In this document: one piece after another, positions 1 through 13,900 of the stretch
Position numbering within the stretch: position 1 is the stretch's first letter
Layout: each line of letters opens with the position of its first letter
Assembly: GCF_949628215.1 (NCBI RefSeq)
Contig: NC_134276.1
Location: 12,117,690-12,181,689 of the forward strand
DNA: 64,000 nt
Direction of reading: 5' to 3'
Source of the DNA: Phalacrocorax aristotelis
Lineage: Eukaryota; Chordata; Aves; Suliformes; Phalacrocoracidae
Made by a program: the position numbers and the translations under genes
The notes under the pieces: generated by a model
What the model was told of the DNA's origin: nothing
What the model saw: only the letters and a program-made list of their open reading frames with translations
Databases searched by the model: none

Positions 1-368
1 ACTCCTTGTTCAAAACAAAGCCATGAGGGTAGAAGTAGTCAATCTGAAATATCAGCTGTATTATTCATTTTACCTTGTATTGTAAGGAAAAATAACCACT
101 CTGTTATAACAAATAAATCATACAAATGTTTGTTCCTGGTAGAGTTTGAAACTAAACACTTTGACACCTACACTTACGGAATATGTAAATATGTGGGGGT
201 TGTCTTTTTTTTTCCCCAAAGGTAAAAAACTAGTTTGGTCCTGCTTGCAACCAAAAATTATGAACCTTCAAGGGTATTCATATGGCAGTGTATGTTTTCT
301 TTTTAAGTGCTTTTGCTACAGAATTATTCATTTATTTATTGTTACATATGCTTTAAACTACCACAAAG

Positions 369-3300
369 AACTTCATCGACTAAACTATTGATTGACTGCC
401 AGCCAGATGCTCGGTTAGCTGCTGAAGAAGAAGGGAAGCGTTTGGAGGAACTACACAGAGAGGCAGAGAGGGAGAGAAGAGAGCAGCTTGAAAAGGCACA
501 TCTCAGAGGAAGTCACGCCTTGAGGAAGGTCCATTTGGCTCAGGTAGGTAAAGTAGTTCTGCCTGTTTTTAATGTCAAAATGACCAGTGTTGAGTAAGTT
601 GTACACAGCTGATTAGTAAAGGAATTATAGTTACAGGAGGAAAATTGGTGGAGTAAACGGAGTTTTCAGAACGCGCTTGAAAACCATCAAACTTTTATTT
701 TGGCTATCTGGAAGGAGGTAGAATGAAAGCACAGAGATTAAGACCAACCTTTAGAAGAACATCCTGTAATTTTTGTTATCTTCATGTTTGACCAGCTATT
801 AACCAATTGATAATAACAAAACAGTTTATCTTGAATCAGTGATGTTAGTTGGAGTTGCTTATTCTGTGCTTCAAGGGAAAAAAATTTAAAGGAGGCAACA
901 ATCTCTTTTTATTTTTGGAAAACTTCAAAGTTTTTACTTAACAGACTGAGGTTCTGTTACTGTATAATTCTGGAAATACTGCAATTGTTTCCTTTAAGAA
1001 GTAAAAACTGAACTATTGAGAAAGGTCTTTGTACTGGAGGTATGCTCTGAAATGTGTTTTATTGTCTGTTACCTTCACCAGTATTTTTGGAGACTAGAAA
1101 TAGTAAAAGCTTCCTGTTTTTCATTTGACATGATTGGCCCTGAATAAGTAACCTAAATAAAATGGGGAACTGTGGAAATATTACTGATGATCATTAAGTA
1201 AACAGGAAAAGACCCCAACCAAACTTCAAATAAAGCTTTTTAAAAGTAGCTTTCATATATAGTTGTAATGTGCCAAGTGTATTTAGTTCACGTCTTAAAA
1301 AGTAGCGATTGCTGAAGTACATGCTGACAAAAGTGACTTCCCAAAGGAAGTACTCATTTACCTTATGAAATGGAAGATTTAATTCTGTTGAGGGAAGTTG
1401 GCCTACTTGTGACAGTCTGATCCTTTATTTAACATTAGATCTTCTAGGTAGTGTTGATGACTCTTGTGTTTAAAGGTCAGATAGAGCCTTTTCCTGAGGA
1501 AGTACCTTCTCCCTAGGCTAAAATTAAATTTAAACATTAATGATGAAACAAACTTCATGGTAACCAAATGGAAGTATTTTGTCTGTCCTGATATGTGGCT
1601 GTCTGAATGTGAACACTAAATGTTTGTTATCCCTTTTTTATTCTTGAAGGATAGGGAGAGGCTACTGAAAGAACTTGAGCAAATGCAGTATATGGATCGG
1701 ATGCGCAGAAGACAGATTGTAGCACAGATGCCACCTCAGATTTTTGTGCCTGCATACAAACGCATGGAAATAAAAGAAGAATGGCAGAGAGAACTGGAGT
1801 TTGCATTTGAAGATATGTACAGTGAAGGCAGTAAGTAATTTGCTGGAGGTTGCCAAATCTGGTAGCCCAGTAGAGAGGCTGCTGGAGCTGCCTGTTCCCA
1901 GGTCCAGCTAGTGGCAAGGCTATGTGTGTATTCACGGTAGGCATGGACACAAACAGGCTTTCCGTCCGCATAGACACAGCTGGCCACACAGGCCAACACA
2001 GAAAACACATCACTCAGTTAAACACAAACAGCACAAATGGCCTCATCCTGTTCAGTGCTCTGGCTGATCAGGATGAAGGCCTGTTAGTGGGATATATGTC
2101 TGTATATACAGTATGGATCCCTCCAGGTTGGTTTTAGACACTGAAGTCTACCCAGTAGCTGCCCCAGGCATCCCAGGTCTCCACCCATCACACTGTGGGT
2201 CCCCCAGTAACAGGTCCAGACACCCAGTCTATCCAGTAGTTCATCCTGGACCCTGTAGCCTTCCAGTTACTTTGCATGTCCACATATGCACTGGTAGCTC
2301 AAACATGTGCTATGGATCACTCAGTAAGTGGCTTTAGACACTGACTACCTAGCAGCTGGCTCTCGATCCCTCATCTCCCAGTTTGTTGGCTCCTGGGCAT
2401 GTGAACCCCCAAGGCCTGCAGCTCCATCCTGGTGGTTGCCACACAGGCCCAGTTGGGTACGTGAATGTACACAGATGTGTGCGTGCTATGGATCCCTGCA
2501 GTAACTGACCTTAAATACTCAGTACACCCAGTACCTGACCCTGGATCCTCTTGTCTCCCAGTGGTTTCTGAGATGCACACACGTGTGCTGGCAGATTTCT
2601 TAGTTGATCCTGAGGCCCTGTGGTCTCCCCTGTAGCTGGCATAGATCTCCCGATCTCTCTAGTAGCCAACTTGCAGACCCCTGGCCTCTCCTGTATCCAG
2701 CCCAGTCTTAGAGCTGACTGATACCTAGGTCTTAAGCCTCTTCCTGTTCTTGCTGGCTAGTCTGGCTTGCAATTTGCTAGCCACTTCATGCTGATGCTAA
2801 TACCCACATAACATGCCCTCATTCTGGTCTCTACAGTTGGTGGCAGCACTCGAGACATGAGTGCCCCTGTGACTTCTAATCTCCACTCCAATTTCTGGCC
2901 CTCATATATCTCCGTGCACCCATGTGCATATAAAACAGAGGGTTCCTCACCCAGGAAAACAGCTAGAAACGGAATTTAGAAGACAGGACAGACTCAGCAC
3001 AGCGTATCACCAGACAAGTGTGCTGACTGGCCCCTTTTATCCCCTTATTCTTACACTTTTCCCCAGACTAACTTGGGCCTTTCCTTTCCCTGCCTTTTAG
3101 TTCCTCCCCTAAATATCTGAAATAAGTGTATAATCCCAAGATGACCTTCCCATGTGTCGCACACCCCTTGTAGGCAGTAAGCCCCTCCGTCCGTAAGGTG
3201 ATCCTGGGAGAACTGTTGACTTGTCTTCTGGGATTTCACACCTGGACCATGTGGTAAATCACTCTCTTGTGACAGCCCCTAGAGCAGCCAGGTCAGCATG

Positions 3301-4901
3301 TGCCTTTTCCCTGATGAGGTTACTAGGATCCTCCTGTGTATAATTGTTCCTGAGTGCTGCTTTTTGTGTAAAGATCAGCCTCGTATCACATCAACTTTTA
3401 TTTTGAAAGGCATGGCATATTCTAGTGGAAAATGCTGTAGAATTTGAGTCTTTTATTTTGGAAAAAAACCAGCTGCATTAAATCCATTGCAAACCAAGCT
3501 ATTGATACTTGAACTTCTTAGTTGATGAGTGTAGTCTTGCAATCTTGTTTGCTTTTTATTCCAATTGTTGTTTTATGTGGTTGTGTTCTTTTAATTAGAA
3601 ATTAAAGGAGACCTGATTTTGCAGTTTGAGCCGCAACCTTTGCCAGCCCCTTCTGATACATGTCAGGATAATGATCTTGATATCTCTTTGGAGCAAGAAT
3701 CTCCTTGTGATATTCAACAAGAGTCGGGACAGATGATAGAAGAGGAGGTCCCCAATGAATCAGAAAGTAAAGCTTTTAAACTTTACATTTAAGTTAAACT
3801 TTTTTATTGTAGAAGAGATTTAGTTTAATATACCAAATAAATTAACTTTAGTACTAAGATGTCTTAAGTACCAGAATTCCTTAATGCCTGTGAAGTATTT
3901 CAGTATCAAGTGGTTTATAAGGGTTATCATGGATGATAATACTGTAATGATTATGAATTTAAAAAGAAAATATGACTTCTTTTTCTAATATACTTCAGTT
4001 CATTAGTATACTGAGAATAATTTTTGTTTGTTGTAAGAGCTCTGTTGTTAGTAGCCATAATTCCTGTATAATTAGCGTAAATTATGGGATGATGCTGGTA
4101 TGTGAACTTAAATATTTTTCATTTTGTGTTTTGAAATATTTCGAAGTTAAAGCTTGACATTGTATGAAAGTCTATTTATTGGATGCCCTTTATGTTCAGG
4201 TTTGTGATTGAGTTGCTCCATATTGTGAGTAGGCTGCAACAGTTGGGTGTGTGCATACTCTTCGCTTGTGGCATGTAATGGATAACGTGATGTGAACCCA
4301 GGAGTGTGTTAGCGAACTCTGCTGCTTGGCCAAGCATTTCTGCCACATCCCTTTGCTGACACAATCTGGTTTTTGTCTGTGATGCGTTGTGTTGCCAATG
4401 CTAATATGAAGCAGGCAGGTGGGGGCATAGGACTGCTTATTTTTGCAACAGTACAGTCTAGGAGTAGTCGGACTGTGAAACACTACAACTAGCTTAGCCC
4501 TGCTTTTATGGCATGCAGAGACAGATTACTGCTTATTATTGTTAAGCTTTTAAAACTTGATAACATACCTGAGCTATTTTTCCAACTTTGTAAGCAATAA
4601 AAAAAAACCAAAGAGAGTTTTTTCTGGTTTTATGATGTGAAGAAATGCATTTAATAACAGAATGTAATCTTTATAGATTGTGAAGAAGCAAAACCTCACC
4701 AACCTCAGTCAAAACTTGCCTTAAAAAAATTGCTGAACAAAATTAGAAGCCAAAAACAGGAGTGGACATCAAAAACTGAGAAAGAGAGTCAAAGTGAAAT
4801 TGAGACTATTGAATCAGGCACAATTACTAGCGAAGAGAGACCATTATGTGATTTAGAACTTAACTATGAGCAACAGAAAAATACCTTATGTGAAGCCAAA
4901 G
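369..4901 (+). CDS. CEP295: CEP295 N-proximal exons (first four in window)
   Basis: Four exons (369-543, 1650-1830, 3599-3766, 4677-4901) encode a charged, coiled-coil-prone stretch beginning near PDARLAAEEEGKRLEELHRE and continuing DRERLLKELEQMQ, then KIKGDLILQFEPQPLP, then LKKLLNKIRSQKQEW. These align by eye with human CEP295 from about residue 210 on. Phases are 0, 1, 1, 1 at the donors. The acceptor of the first exon is uncertain: the AG at 367-368 and the AG at 401-402 both keep the frame. Confidence 0.85.
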
Positions 4902-7900
4902 GTATGTAATACATACTTACATCAACATTTGTTGTGTAGGAGCAAAAAGACTTGTAAGGGTGAACTGTAACAGAACTGTTCAATGAATTTTCAGTGGGTG
5001 GTGGTTTGTCTGTACCGTTCTCCTGTCTTTGCCTGCCTTGCATTGTGGATTTCTTGAAACCACAAACAGGAGAGGTTTTTGCTCCTATGTCCAACTTGCC
5101 CGTTAAGATCTTGTGGAGGGAAGTTGTCCAAAATACCTTTATATCTTTTAAATCTCACCCAAATTGTTGTCGCACTTGGTGTTGCTGTGCTTTAATAGGT
5201 GTTTGCCTCCAGGAGTAGAATTCACAGTGCAAAATTGCACATTGATGTTCTGTACCCGTTGAACGGGAAAAGCCAGATTGCTTTAGAGATTCACAGCTAG
5301 AAATGCATAACACAAGCATGAGCTGATGTGTCTGAAATCATGTATTTTTTTTCTTTTCTGCTTCTAGGCACCATTCTGAAAAGTCTCTTTGTAAAACTGG
5401 AATTTATAGCAATTAGACGTTCCTTTTTGTTTGGTAGCCAAATTATTTTGGTGTTACTTTCTCTTTCTATCCTTTGCGCTCTTTTGGTTATGCTAGTGCT
5501 GAAGTTGGTAAACTTGTATCTTAAGTGGGATTTCTGAACTCTGTTAAAGTGGTTAAGTTGTGGTGGGTTTGGAGTTGGTTTTCGGGGTTTGTTTTTTTTT
5601 TTTGCTTTCATAGGGTGCTTGTTTTTTGCAAATGAGATTAAGTGCTATAGTTCAGTCATGTACATGATTACACCAGTGTAATTCCTAGGGATTGGAGAGT
5701 GCATCATGAGTGAAGACGTGCCTCTGGGGAAAACGTGCTGCTATTTGAAGCTGATAGTACCTGATGAAGACTTGCTTTTTGTGCAGTAGCCAAATGTTAC
5801 ATCATTGGCCCACAGAGTGCAAGTTTTATATACTTTTTATTCTGAGAGGTTAATATGTGACATTTTATTCCTTAGGACGATCTTGCTATTAGGCTACCAA
5901 GTAATCTGGGTAGAAGCAATTTTCAATCCTGTTGGAGCTGAGCCATTACTGTATATTCAAGAAAGACACATGATAAAGGGTTGTTAAAGGTTTAAATAAT
6001 ACAAAAAACTGATTTTCCATTTTTATGGAGACAGGCAGAGTAGTGGGACGGAGATGGTAATCTTTTCAAGAGCAGCTTAGGGGTTTTGTTTAGAGAGATT
6101 GCAAAACTGTAAAGCAAGATAGAAAGAAGATCCAAGGCCCTTTCTGACTGTGATTACAGTTAAATAACATGTATATTTTAGACTCTGTGGAAGTGTTGGA
6201 AAACACAGCTGCAGCTGAAAATTCAGTTCTAATCCATCCTCAAGAACAAGCAGCTAAAATTAGAATGGAAGAGGAGAGACAAAAGTGGGTAAGTGTGTGT
6301 ACTTATGCCTATCTCAGTTCTGGTGTATAAATGATTTACAGAGGGCTTTAAAATGCTTCAGGTTGTACAGCAGCTATAGATCCTTTTAACATGCTTGTAA
6401 CACTTCTGCTGTAACATTTGCTATAGTTAGCCTCTGTGTATTAACTTTTTAAAAATTACTAAGCTCTAGCTGGAATTAGAGTAGAGTAGAAAAACAGTTT
6501 CTTAAAACCTAAAAAGTGCTGTAGGCAAGGGATGCTGCCCTATGATTAAATGAGAATCCCAATTGTAGATTAACACCTTTGCTTTAGGGGAATGTAGTCA
6601 ACAATACACAACTCTGAAAACTTTACTAATGCTGTGTAATAACATAGCAAGGTCTGTGGTATTGTGTTTAGAGTGACAGGAACAGTTTACAAACCTTGAG
6701 TATCTTGTTTGGGTTTTGGGGGTGGTGTCTTAAATTAACTAGGAAACAAACGCAGAAAGTCTTCTGTGTCTATGGGAATGCTACATCTATTATATTAGAA
6801 AATATACATTTGTATATTACTTCATTATATGTATTGTGTATACATTTAATTATGTTTTAATTTTTGTTGTATCCTTACAGACCTACCAGCTATTATGTGA
6901 TGGTTTATATAAAAAAAAAAAAAAAGTTGACATTTGGGCTTTAGTGCAGCCTTAAATTGTAGAGTTAAAGTTCAGAATTCAGGAAACAAAGTTTGACAAA
7001 ATAAATTTGGTTTTGTTTTTTTTTTTTTTTAGGGAAAAAAACCCCTAGCAGATACTCTGAAGGTGTGGTTAGTTTAACACTCATTTTGTCCCACTTTGCA
7101 CCTGCCCAGGTGTATATTGCTATGTCCACATTACCTGTTCTCAGGTTGCTCTTCCTGACATCCCTGTTCAGACTGTCTCATTAAAGGCTGCTGTCCACTT
7201 CATCTTTGCCAGTATTTTGAGATTGTTCTTTGCTCCATTCTAAAAGTATATATGCTGTTGGTACACATGGATCTAAGTGATTTGTAGCTGATAGGTACAT
7301 GGAAAGAGAATAAAGATAAACACGCCACTTCAGAGATTTATGGAGTGCTCTTAAAACGGTTATACATTAGCTATTTCAGAAGTTTTGTAGGGCTTGAATT
7401 AACATTTAAATGTGTTGAACTCTTGATGAAAAGCTCTATAAAATGCAAAGTAGATTTCTGAATTCAATTTAAGAAAAGGACTTCTTTTGCAGTCTCTGGA
7501 AAATTATAATGTATCTTGAATGGTTAGATTGTGATTTTATCCATTCTATTAATTTGAGAACAGATAATAATGCAATAGTAAATGTATTCAGGGACTATTA
7601 GAAATATCTAGCCAGTAAAATAAAATTATTCTTCTAAGCTTCGGGACTGTTTTAAAAGCCCACTTGCAATTCAGAAATGCCCGTCACAAGCAATAAAATT
7701 TCTGCTGTAAGTTGCAACAAAGTTTTGTGTGTGGTGGTATGTGTGAGGGGTCTTTGATTTCTTTGTCATTCAGTTGTGGAGGTTCACCCTTGTTTTTCTT
7801 CTCAATAGAATGAGCAAATAGAGCAACAGAAACGGGAACAGCTGGCCTTGCTTAAACAAATTGAAGAAGAGAGAGCACATTTGGAGGCTGATTTTCTGAA

Positions 7901-10900
7901 GATCCAAATGCAAACCTGTGTGGAAGAGGCTAAGAAAAAAAAAAAGGAGGAAGAGCAAGGTCAGCTGGTACAAAGCCACAGTGTTCCTTCTACAGATCAG
8001 GAGAATAAAGTGGAACATGAGGTGAAGAATTGTAGAAAACTATGTGTAATTTTTAAATTATCCTTATTATAAAAATCAAGAGCACCATTTGCCAATTTTA
8101 AATTATATCAATCAAGACAATCAATCAATTCTTATTTCTTAGGCTATGAATCAGAAGTTTGTACACCTAAAAGCTTCTTTTTGTCTAATGTAGAAGCTTG
8201 TGTTTCACATGATATCACTGGACTTTGAATATTGGTTTGTCTTTGCATAGTCCCAGGGATGGCACGTCCAATGACTATGCAAAGACAAAATACTTGTTTA
8301 ATATAACATAAAATAACTAATATACCTGTTAGTAGAATCTGATTAGTCATCTAATGACTATGCATGTACATGTAACCTTTTTCAAGAAGAAAAAATCTTG
8401 GGAGGAAAAAAAAGACAAAAACACCCAGCTCTACGTTTTTGTCTGTCTAAATCTTAAACAGTGACTTAAAGGAGAGGAATTTATTGAGGATGTTGAAGGA
8501 AAGTAATCTCTTTTTTTTTATCTTGACTCATTTGCACAACCTGTACTCTTCTGAGAATCGGATTGCCTTGAAAGTGCAGCTCTGGTGGATCATTGCTCCC
8601 CGAGTTTGCTACTGGGTGCATTTACCTCTTTGAGCTAAGCTGCTGTAAGCACCATTGACTTTGACAGTGTATGCTCAGCTTGCCAAGAGAGACTGTAGCT
8701 GTAGGCCATCTGTTCCAGAAGCTGCTTTAGCTTCATTGCCTGAGGCTGAAATCTCACAGACTTTGAACAGTGGTATAGAGTGGGTTCTGTAAACTTAGGA
8801 GAAAGAACGTACCGCTTAAGGTTGTTGCTTTAATAGTTTTCTGTGAGTTATTCGTATATGTGCACCTAAAATGGTTCTATTTTGTTTAGACTGGAAATAC
8901 TACAGTATCAGAATCCAGAAGTCCTAGAGAAGACAGCCATTTACAGATGATTCGTAATTATCAACAACATCTTCTACAGCAAAATAGGTGAATTCCTTTA
9001 CGAAATGGAGGTTTGAGTTGCCTGTTTCAAAATAATTTGAATTGCTTTGATTATTGAAATTTATGTTTATCTTTGCACCACTCTGGAAAGATTCATGTTT
9101 TCATTCTGCTCAGGCTGCACAAACAGACCATTGAAGAAGCTGGAAAGTGTCTGCAGGAGTATCAGAATAAATTGAAGCAAAGACACTTGTCTACTTCTAT
9201 AATACCTCTGAGCTCTGCGGAGACAAAATCAATTAATTTAAAGCCTGTCTCAAAACCACCTCTACAGAGGCAAGGAGTGCAACCAACACAATACCCATCA
9301 TCTGAACAAGTTCATGCACAAGAGTTTGTGTGGTCGCTACCTGTGTTTTCAGGCACATTGCGTATGTTGGAAAAGCCATCTTCACAGAAACATGAAGAGC
9401 AAATACACAACGTGTGTCCTGGCAGACATGTGCAGTTCTTAGAAGCATCGGAATTGAAGCATGGAGGGTTTTGCTTGCCATGTGGCTGTGCCTCTCAGGA
9501 ACAAGTGGGAATGCTGGAAACCTCCAATAATCTCAGAGAACCATCTCAGTTCCAGTTGCCATCAGGGTTAGTCATGAAAGATGTCACTCCAGTAAGAATG
9601 CAACCGGAAGCACGTGTACAACATGTTAGATTTGTTTTGCCTGCAGAAGTTTCCTCTGAGCCTTCAGAAACAGTACACTTCAAAGAGTCCTCTCAGAAGA
9701 TGTCTAGCCATCAAACAGAGACAGAAGCTGAAGAGCCTCCACTTAAGATGCCCCTTGTGCCAGCAACAAAGGCATCTCATATAGTTCAAGCAGCCTCACC
9801 TGATTCTTCGGTGTATCTGCAGGGATCTCCAGAGAGCATCATCCAAACAAGCCTTTGTCAACCACTCAATCTTTCTGAACACACGACTTTATCTCATGAA
9901 GAATCTAAAGCCCAGAGCGTTGAGGAATTCTTGATATCAGAAACAGGAGATGCATCTTCGTTACATTATTCTAGTATACTGAATTTAAGGGACAGAGTGT
10001 TGGCCTCATCAGAAAGCATCCAAGCTCAGCAAAAGTATTTGAAAGAATTGCAAGAGCAGATAGATGCACAAAGAGCAGCTCTTCTTTCTAGACAGAAAAT
10101 ACAAGAACAATTACTTTTACAGAAGCAAGATAAATTGAAGGAACAGATGCAGAGACAGCAAGAGGCTTTGAAAGGATTTCTGAACAAGCAGGTAAGCTTT
10201 ATGTATGCTTCGCATGGTGAGTCAACTAGTAGGTGATCAAACTTGAGTGAATGCTACCAATTAGCAAAGTATCCCATGGAGTGTTGGTAGTTTTAGGTGA
10301 TTTACCATAATGAAAATTTTAATTGGGACTTGTGATTTGTAATCAGTAGTTCTTTCCTCTAAGCCCCGAGAGCTCCGTTTTGTTCAGTCTAGCAGAAATA
10401 GTATGAACTTCTGTGCATGGTCTCTGAACATAATGCCTATTGAAATAGCTGAAACATCTGCAGGTATAGCTTTCTTCAGCTCTAGAAATGCAGCTGTATG
10501 TGTAGAACAGTTCTTTATTAAAAATACTTAAGCAGTACCTCGAACGATGTAATAAGCACTTTTGAATAGGTTGTTTCTTAAAGTTTGTCTTTTTGTGTGT
10601 TCAAGTTAAGAAATTGGTTTGTCAGCTGCACTCTTGTCTTGTAACTTTGCTTGTTTCTGGGTTACAGAAGAAAATCCAAGTTTATTTTTTAGTTTCTAAA
10701 GAAGCTCCTTCCCCCCCCATGTTTGGATTTTTTCATGTGGGTTTTTTTTTTTTTTTAAACGGAAGCCATCTTAGAAAAATAACTGTTGCCTAGAGTCCTC
10801 ATCTCTTGCTTTTGCAGTCTCCAAACAGCTAAAATGCCTGAATTCAGGAGCTGAAAAACTAAACCCAGACTTTTCAGGAATTGTTCCTTTTAAAACTGCT

Positions 10901-13900
10901 GAGTATTCTAATCTCATCTAACAAAGGCCTTGAAAATGTAAATAATTATGTTTTAGCCATTAGGTTTGTAGAACTAAATAAAATGCCTGTATGTCCAAAT
11001 ATTTCTGTAAGCTAAGCAAGTGTGTGCAGGTGGCCCACAAGACGCCAGTCCCTGCGCAGTGGTTGCTGCCCCCCAGCCAACTCCCCCAGTTTATATACTG
11101 AGCATGATGTCATATGGTATGGAACATCCCTTTGGCCAGTTTGGATCAGCTGTCTGGGCTGCCCCTTCCCCTCCTGGCTTCTTGTGCACCTGGCAGAGCA
11201 TGGGAAGCTGAAAAGCCCTCGACTAGAGTGAGCACTACCTATCAACAACTAAAACATCTGTGTGTTATCAACACTATTCTCACCCTAAATCCAAAACACA
11301 GCACTTTACCAGATACTAGGAAGAAAATTAACGCTATTCCAGCTGAAACCAGGACACTTGCATACTTGAACTACTTTCTCAAAGCGCTCAGTATTGTCCT
11401 GCGTGGAATACACACACAAGAAAATGCTGGTTTGATAAATGAATATAAATATAATCATACACACAGTTAATTTGACCACCACCCCTCCCCCAAGGTGAGA
11501 GATATCTGCACAAATGAAGAAATGACAGAGGCACAGAAGCCTGACTGGATTAATAGGACTGACTTTTTCCAAGTCTCAGAAAACCACCAGCAAGAGAAGT
11601 GTGTCAGGAGTAAATTTCATGGAAGTAAAACGATTTCACAGTGCATTGGTCCAGCTGAGCAAACTGGTAAGGCTGGATAGTATTTTTCATTATTTTTCTC
11701 ATTTTGCTGCTGAGATGGAGTTCTCTTCCATCTCCAGAAGTTAATCTGAGATATTAACATGCAAAACTTTGTTTTACAGAACAGTCTGAGAGAGCTCTAT
11801 GTAGAGAACAGAAATGGAGATCTTCTAAACCACCTGTGGCAAAAGTAAAGTTAGGGCTTGATTTGGAACAACATGAACTTAGTGTTATACCAGAGGTAGA
11901 TACACCGAAGAGTTGCAGCATTTCTTTTGCAGGTAAAATAGATATGTGTGTGTGTGTATATATATATGCACATAAACCATAATATTTTATATGTGTATAT
12001 AATAAGTGTGGCTGTTCCTGAGAAATACAGATTGGATGAAATTAATAATTTCTGAAGAGCCTTTGAGATTATTTCATATTAAATAATGGCTGATACTGTT
12101 GCCTGTTTTTAAGGTAAAAGAGGAAAAACCAGGAAAAACCAATGCTAGCAAAGTGAGTTATAGTTAAGAAGAGCTTATCCTGTCAAGGTCTGTCTAGAAA
12201 AACATAATCAAAACAAAAATTCATGAAGACAAGAAAATTCACTGTAATTCCATGACTTAAGTTCCCTCTTGATTTTTTTGTTGGGCAGAGTCTGTGTTAA
12301 TAGACAACTGTACAATGATTGTAAAAAGAACCATCAGAGTTGATGGAAGGCGTTTAACGGTTTAGCTTTTGAGTGTACGAAGAAAGTGAGTGTGAAATCT
12401 TTTAAGTGAGGAGTTAGTATCAACAGAAATTTTTAGACCATCTTTTTAGTTTTTTTCAGTTGTAAAAAACTTTGTAGAATTTTCAGAGGTTCATCTTGAT
12501 TCATCTTGGCATTTATCTTGGGCAACATAATGAAATAATGAAACAGCTGATATGGTTCATTTTTTAAGTAATTAATGCTAGCCAGCATCAGTTTATGCAG
12601 AATAATTCTTGTTGGACCAATTTGGTATCTTGCTTAGACAACAAATTTTGTTGGTGAAGGTTTTGGTAGAAGAATATATCCTCAAAAGTACTTGATCTAG
12701 TGTTACACATCTTAATTTAAAAAAAAAAAAATAAATTAAAACCCAAAATACATACCAAAAAAAGTCTTATTATTATCCAGTGGAATTCTAGAATAAGGAA
12801 TGCTCATTTGCTCTGTAATCCCATTATGATCCACAGGTGATTTATTCCTATATTATCTAACCATTGGTCATGGTAGGTAGTAAAAAGTTGGACTTGATTC
12901 TTTTATTGGATTGGGTGGCCAAAAAGGGCTGTTGTGTGGAGCGGGCTGGGGAGAAAAGAAACCTTTAAGCCAGAGCAGAGACGTTAAATTGCCTCTGGAT
13001 TTGGAAAAATTACTGAAGGTTCTGGTGAATTTGCTATGTGGAAAAAATTGTTTGGATTATTTTGGAAGAAATATTTCAGTTGAGTTAGGAACTATTTTTT
13101 GAGAACTATGACCTGTACAGTCTTTCAACCTCTAAAATCCATACACTGTGTAATACAAAGTTTTTTACTGACCTGAGGTAGCTAACTTTGTTAAAATGGA
13201 GCACTGTATGAATTCAGCAGGTTATTTCTGTAGAATAGAATGGGCGTTTAAATGTTTTTCATGAAGTGCAAAACACTATTTCTATACCTAAGCCGATTAC
13301 AAATGTTTTAAATTCAGATAAAACAGATTCTGTTGGTGGAGAATCTCCCATTTTGACCACTGGGGAGTTTGCATTTGTGAAACGTTACAGTCATGCTCTT
13401 CATGAAGAAGGCAGGTTTCCTTCAAGCATAACGACCTACGAGGAACAGACTTCTAATGGAAGTCCGAGGCAAAGTAAACGGTCAAGCAGGTTATTACAGG
13501 AGGTGCTGATGACTACTGCTGAAAATTCATATGATTCAGGTGGGGAAATCCTCTTCCTTCAAGGAATTACATGAATACTGTTTAGCACTGCTAATTTTAC
13601 TGCTATTTATTTGTAGTCTATGACCTGACGTGTTAATGAAGATGCAGTGCTATTTAAATAATGTTAATTTTAAGTGTAAAAAAGGGTGTTTCAATAAGCA
13701 TGTGTCTCAGAATGACTGAGTTTTTATGGGTTTTTTTTTGGTGGTCCATTATCATTCTAGTAACAGAAGTCCACACTGCAGTAAACTTCATTGCGAATCA
13801 ACAGTTTCTCATCCAAGGCATGCGCTTTCTATCTGTACCTTGTAGAACTGTCTGTAAAGAAACTTCTTTTGCATTACCTGATTGCCCTGCCCTTACCAGC

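Noticed and set aside
1535-1600. ATGATGA with CTGA about 45 nt later on plus
   Set aside because: Only a 4-bp interrupted stem and too short for a usual C/D RNA.
7412-7470. TTGATGA ... CTGA with a 5-bp stem on plus
   Set aside because: The C box starts with T and stem spacing is irregular; likely chance.
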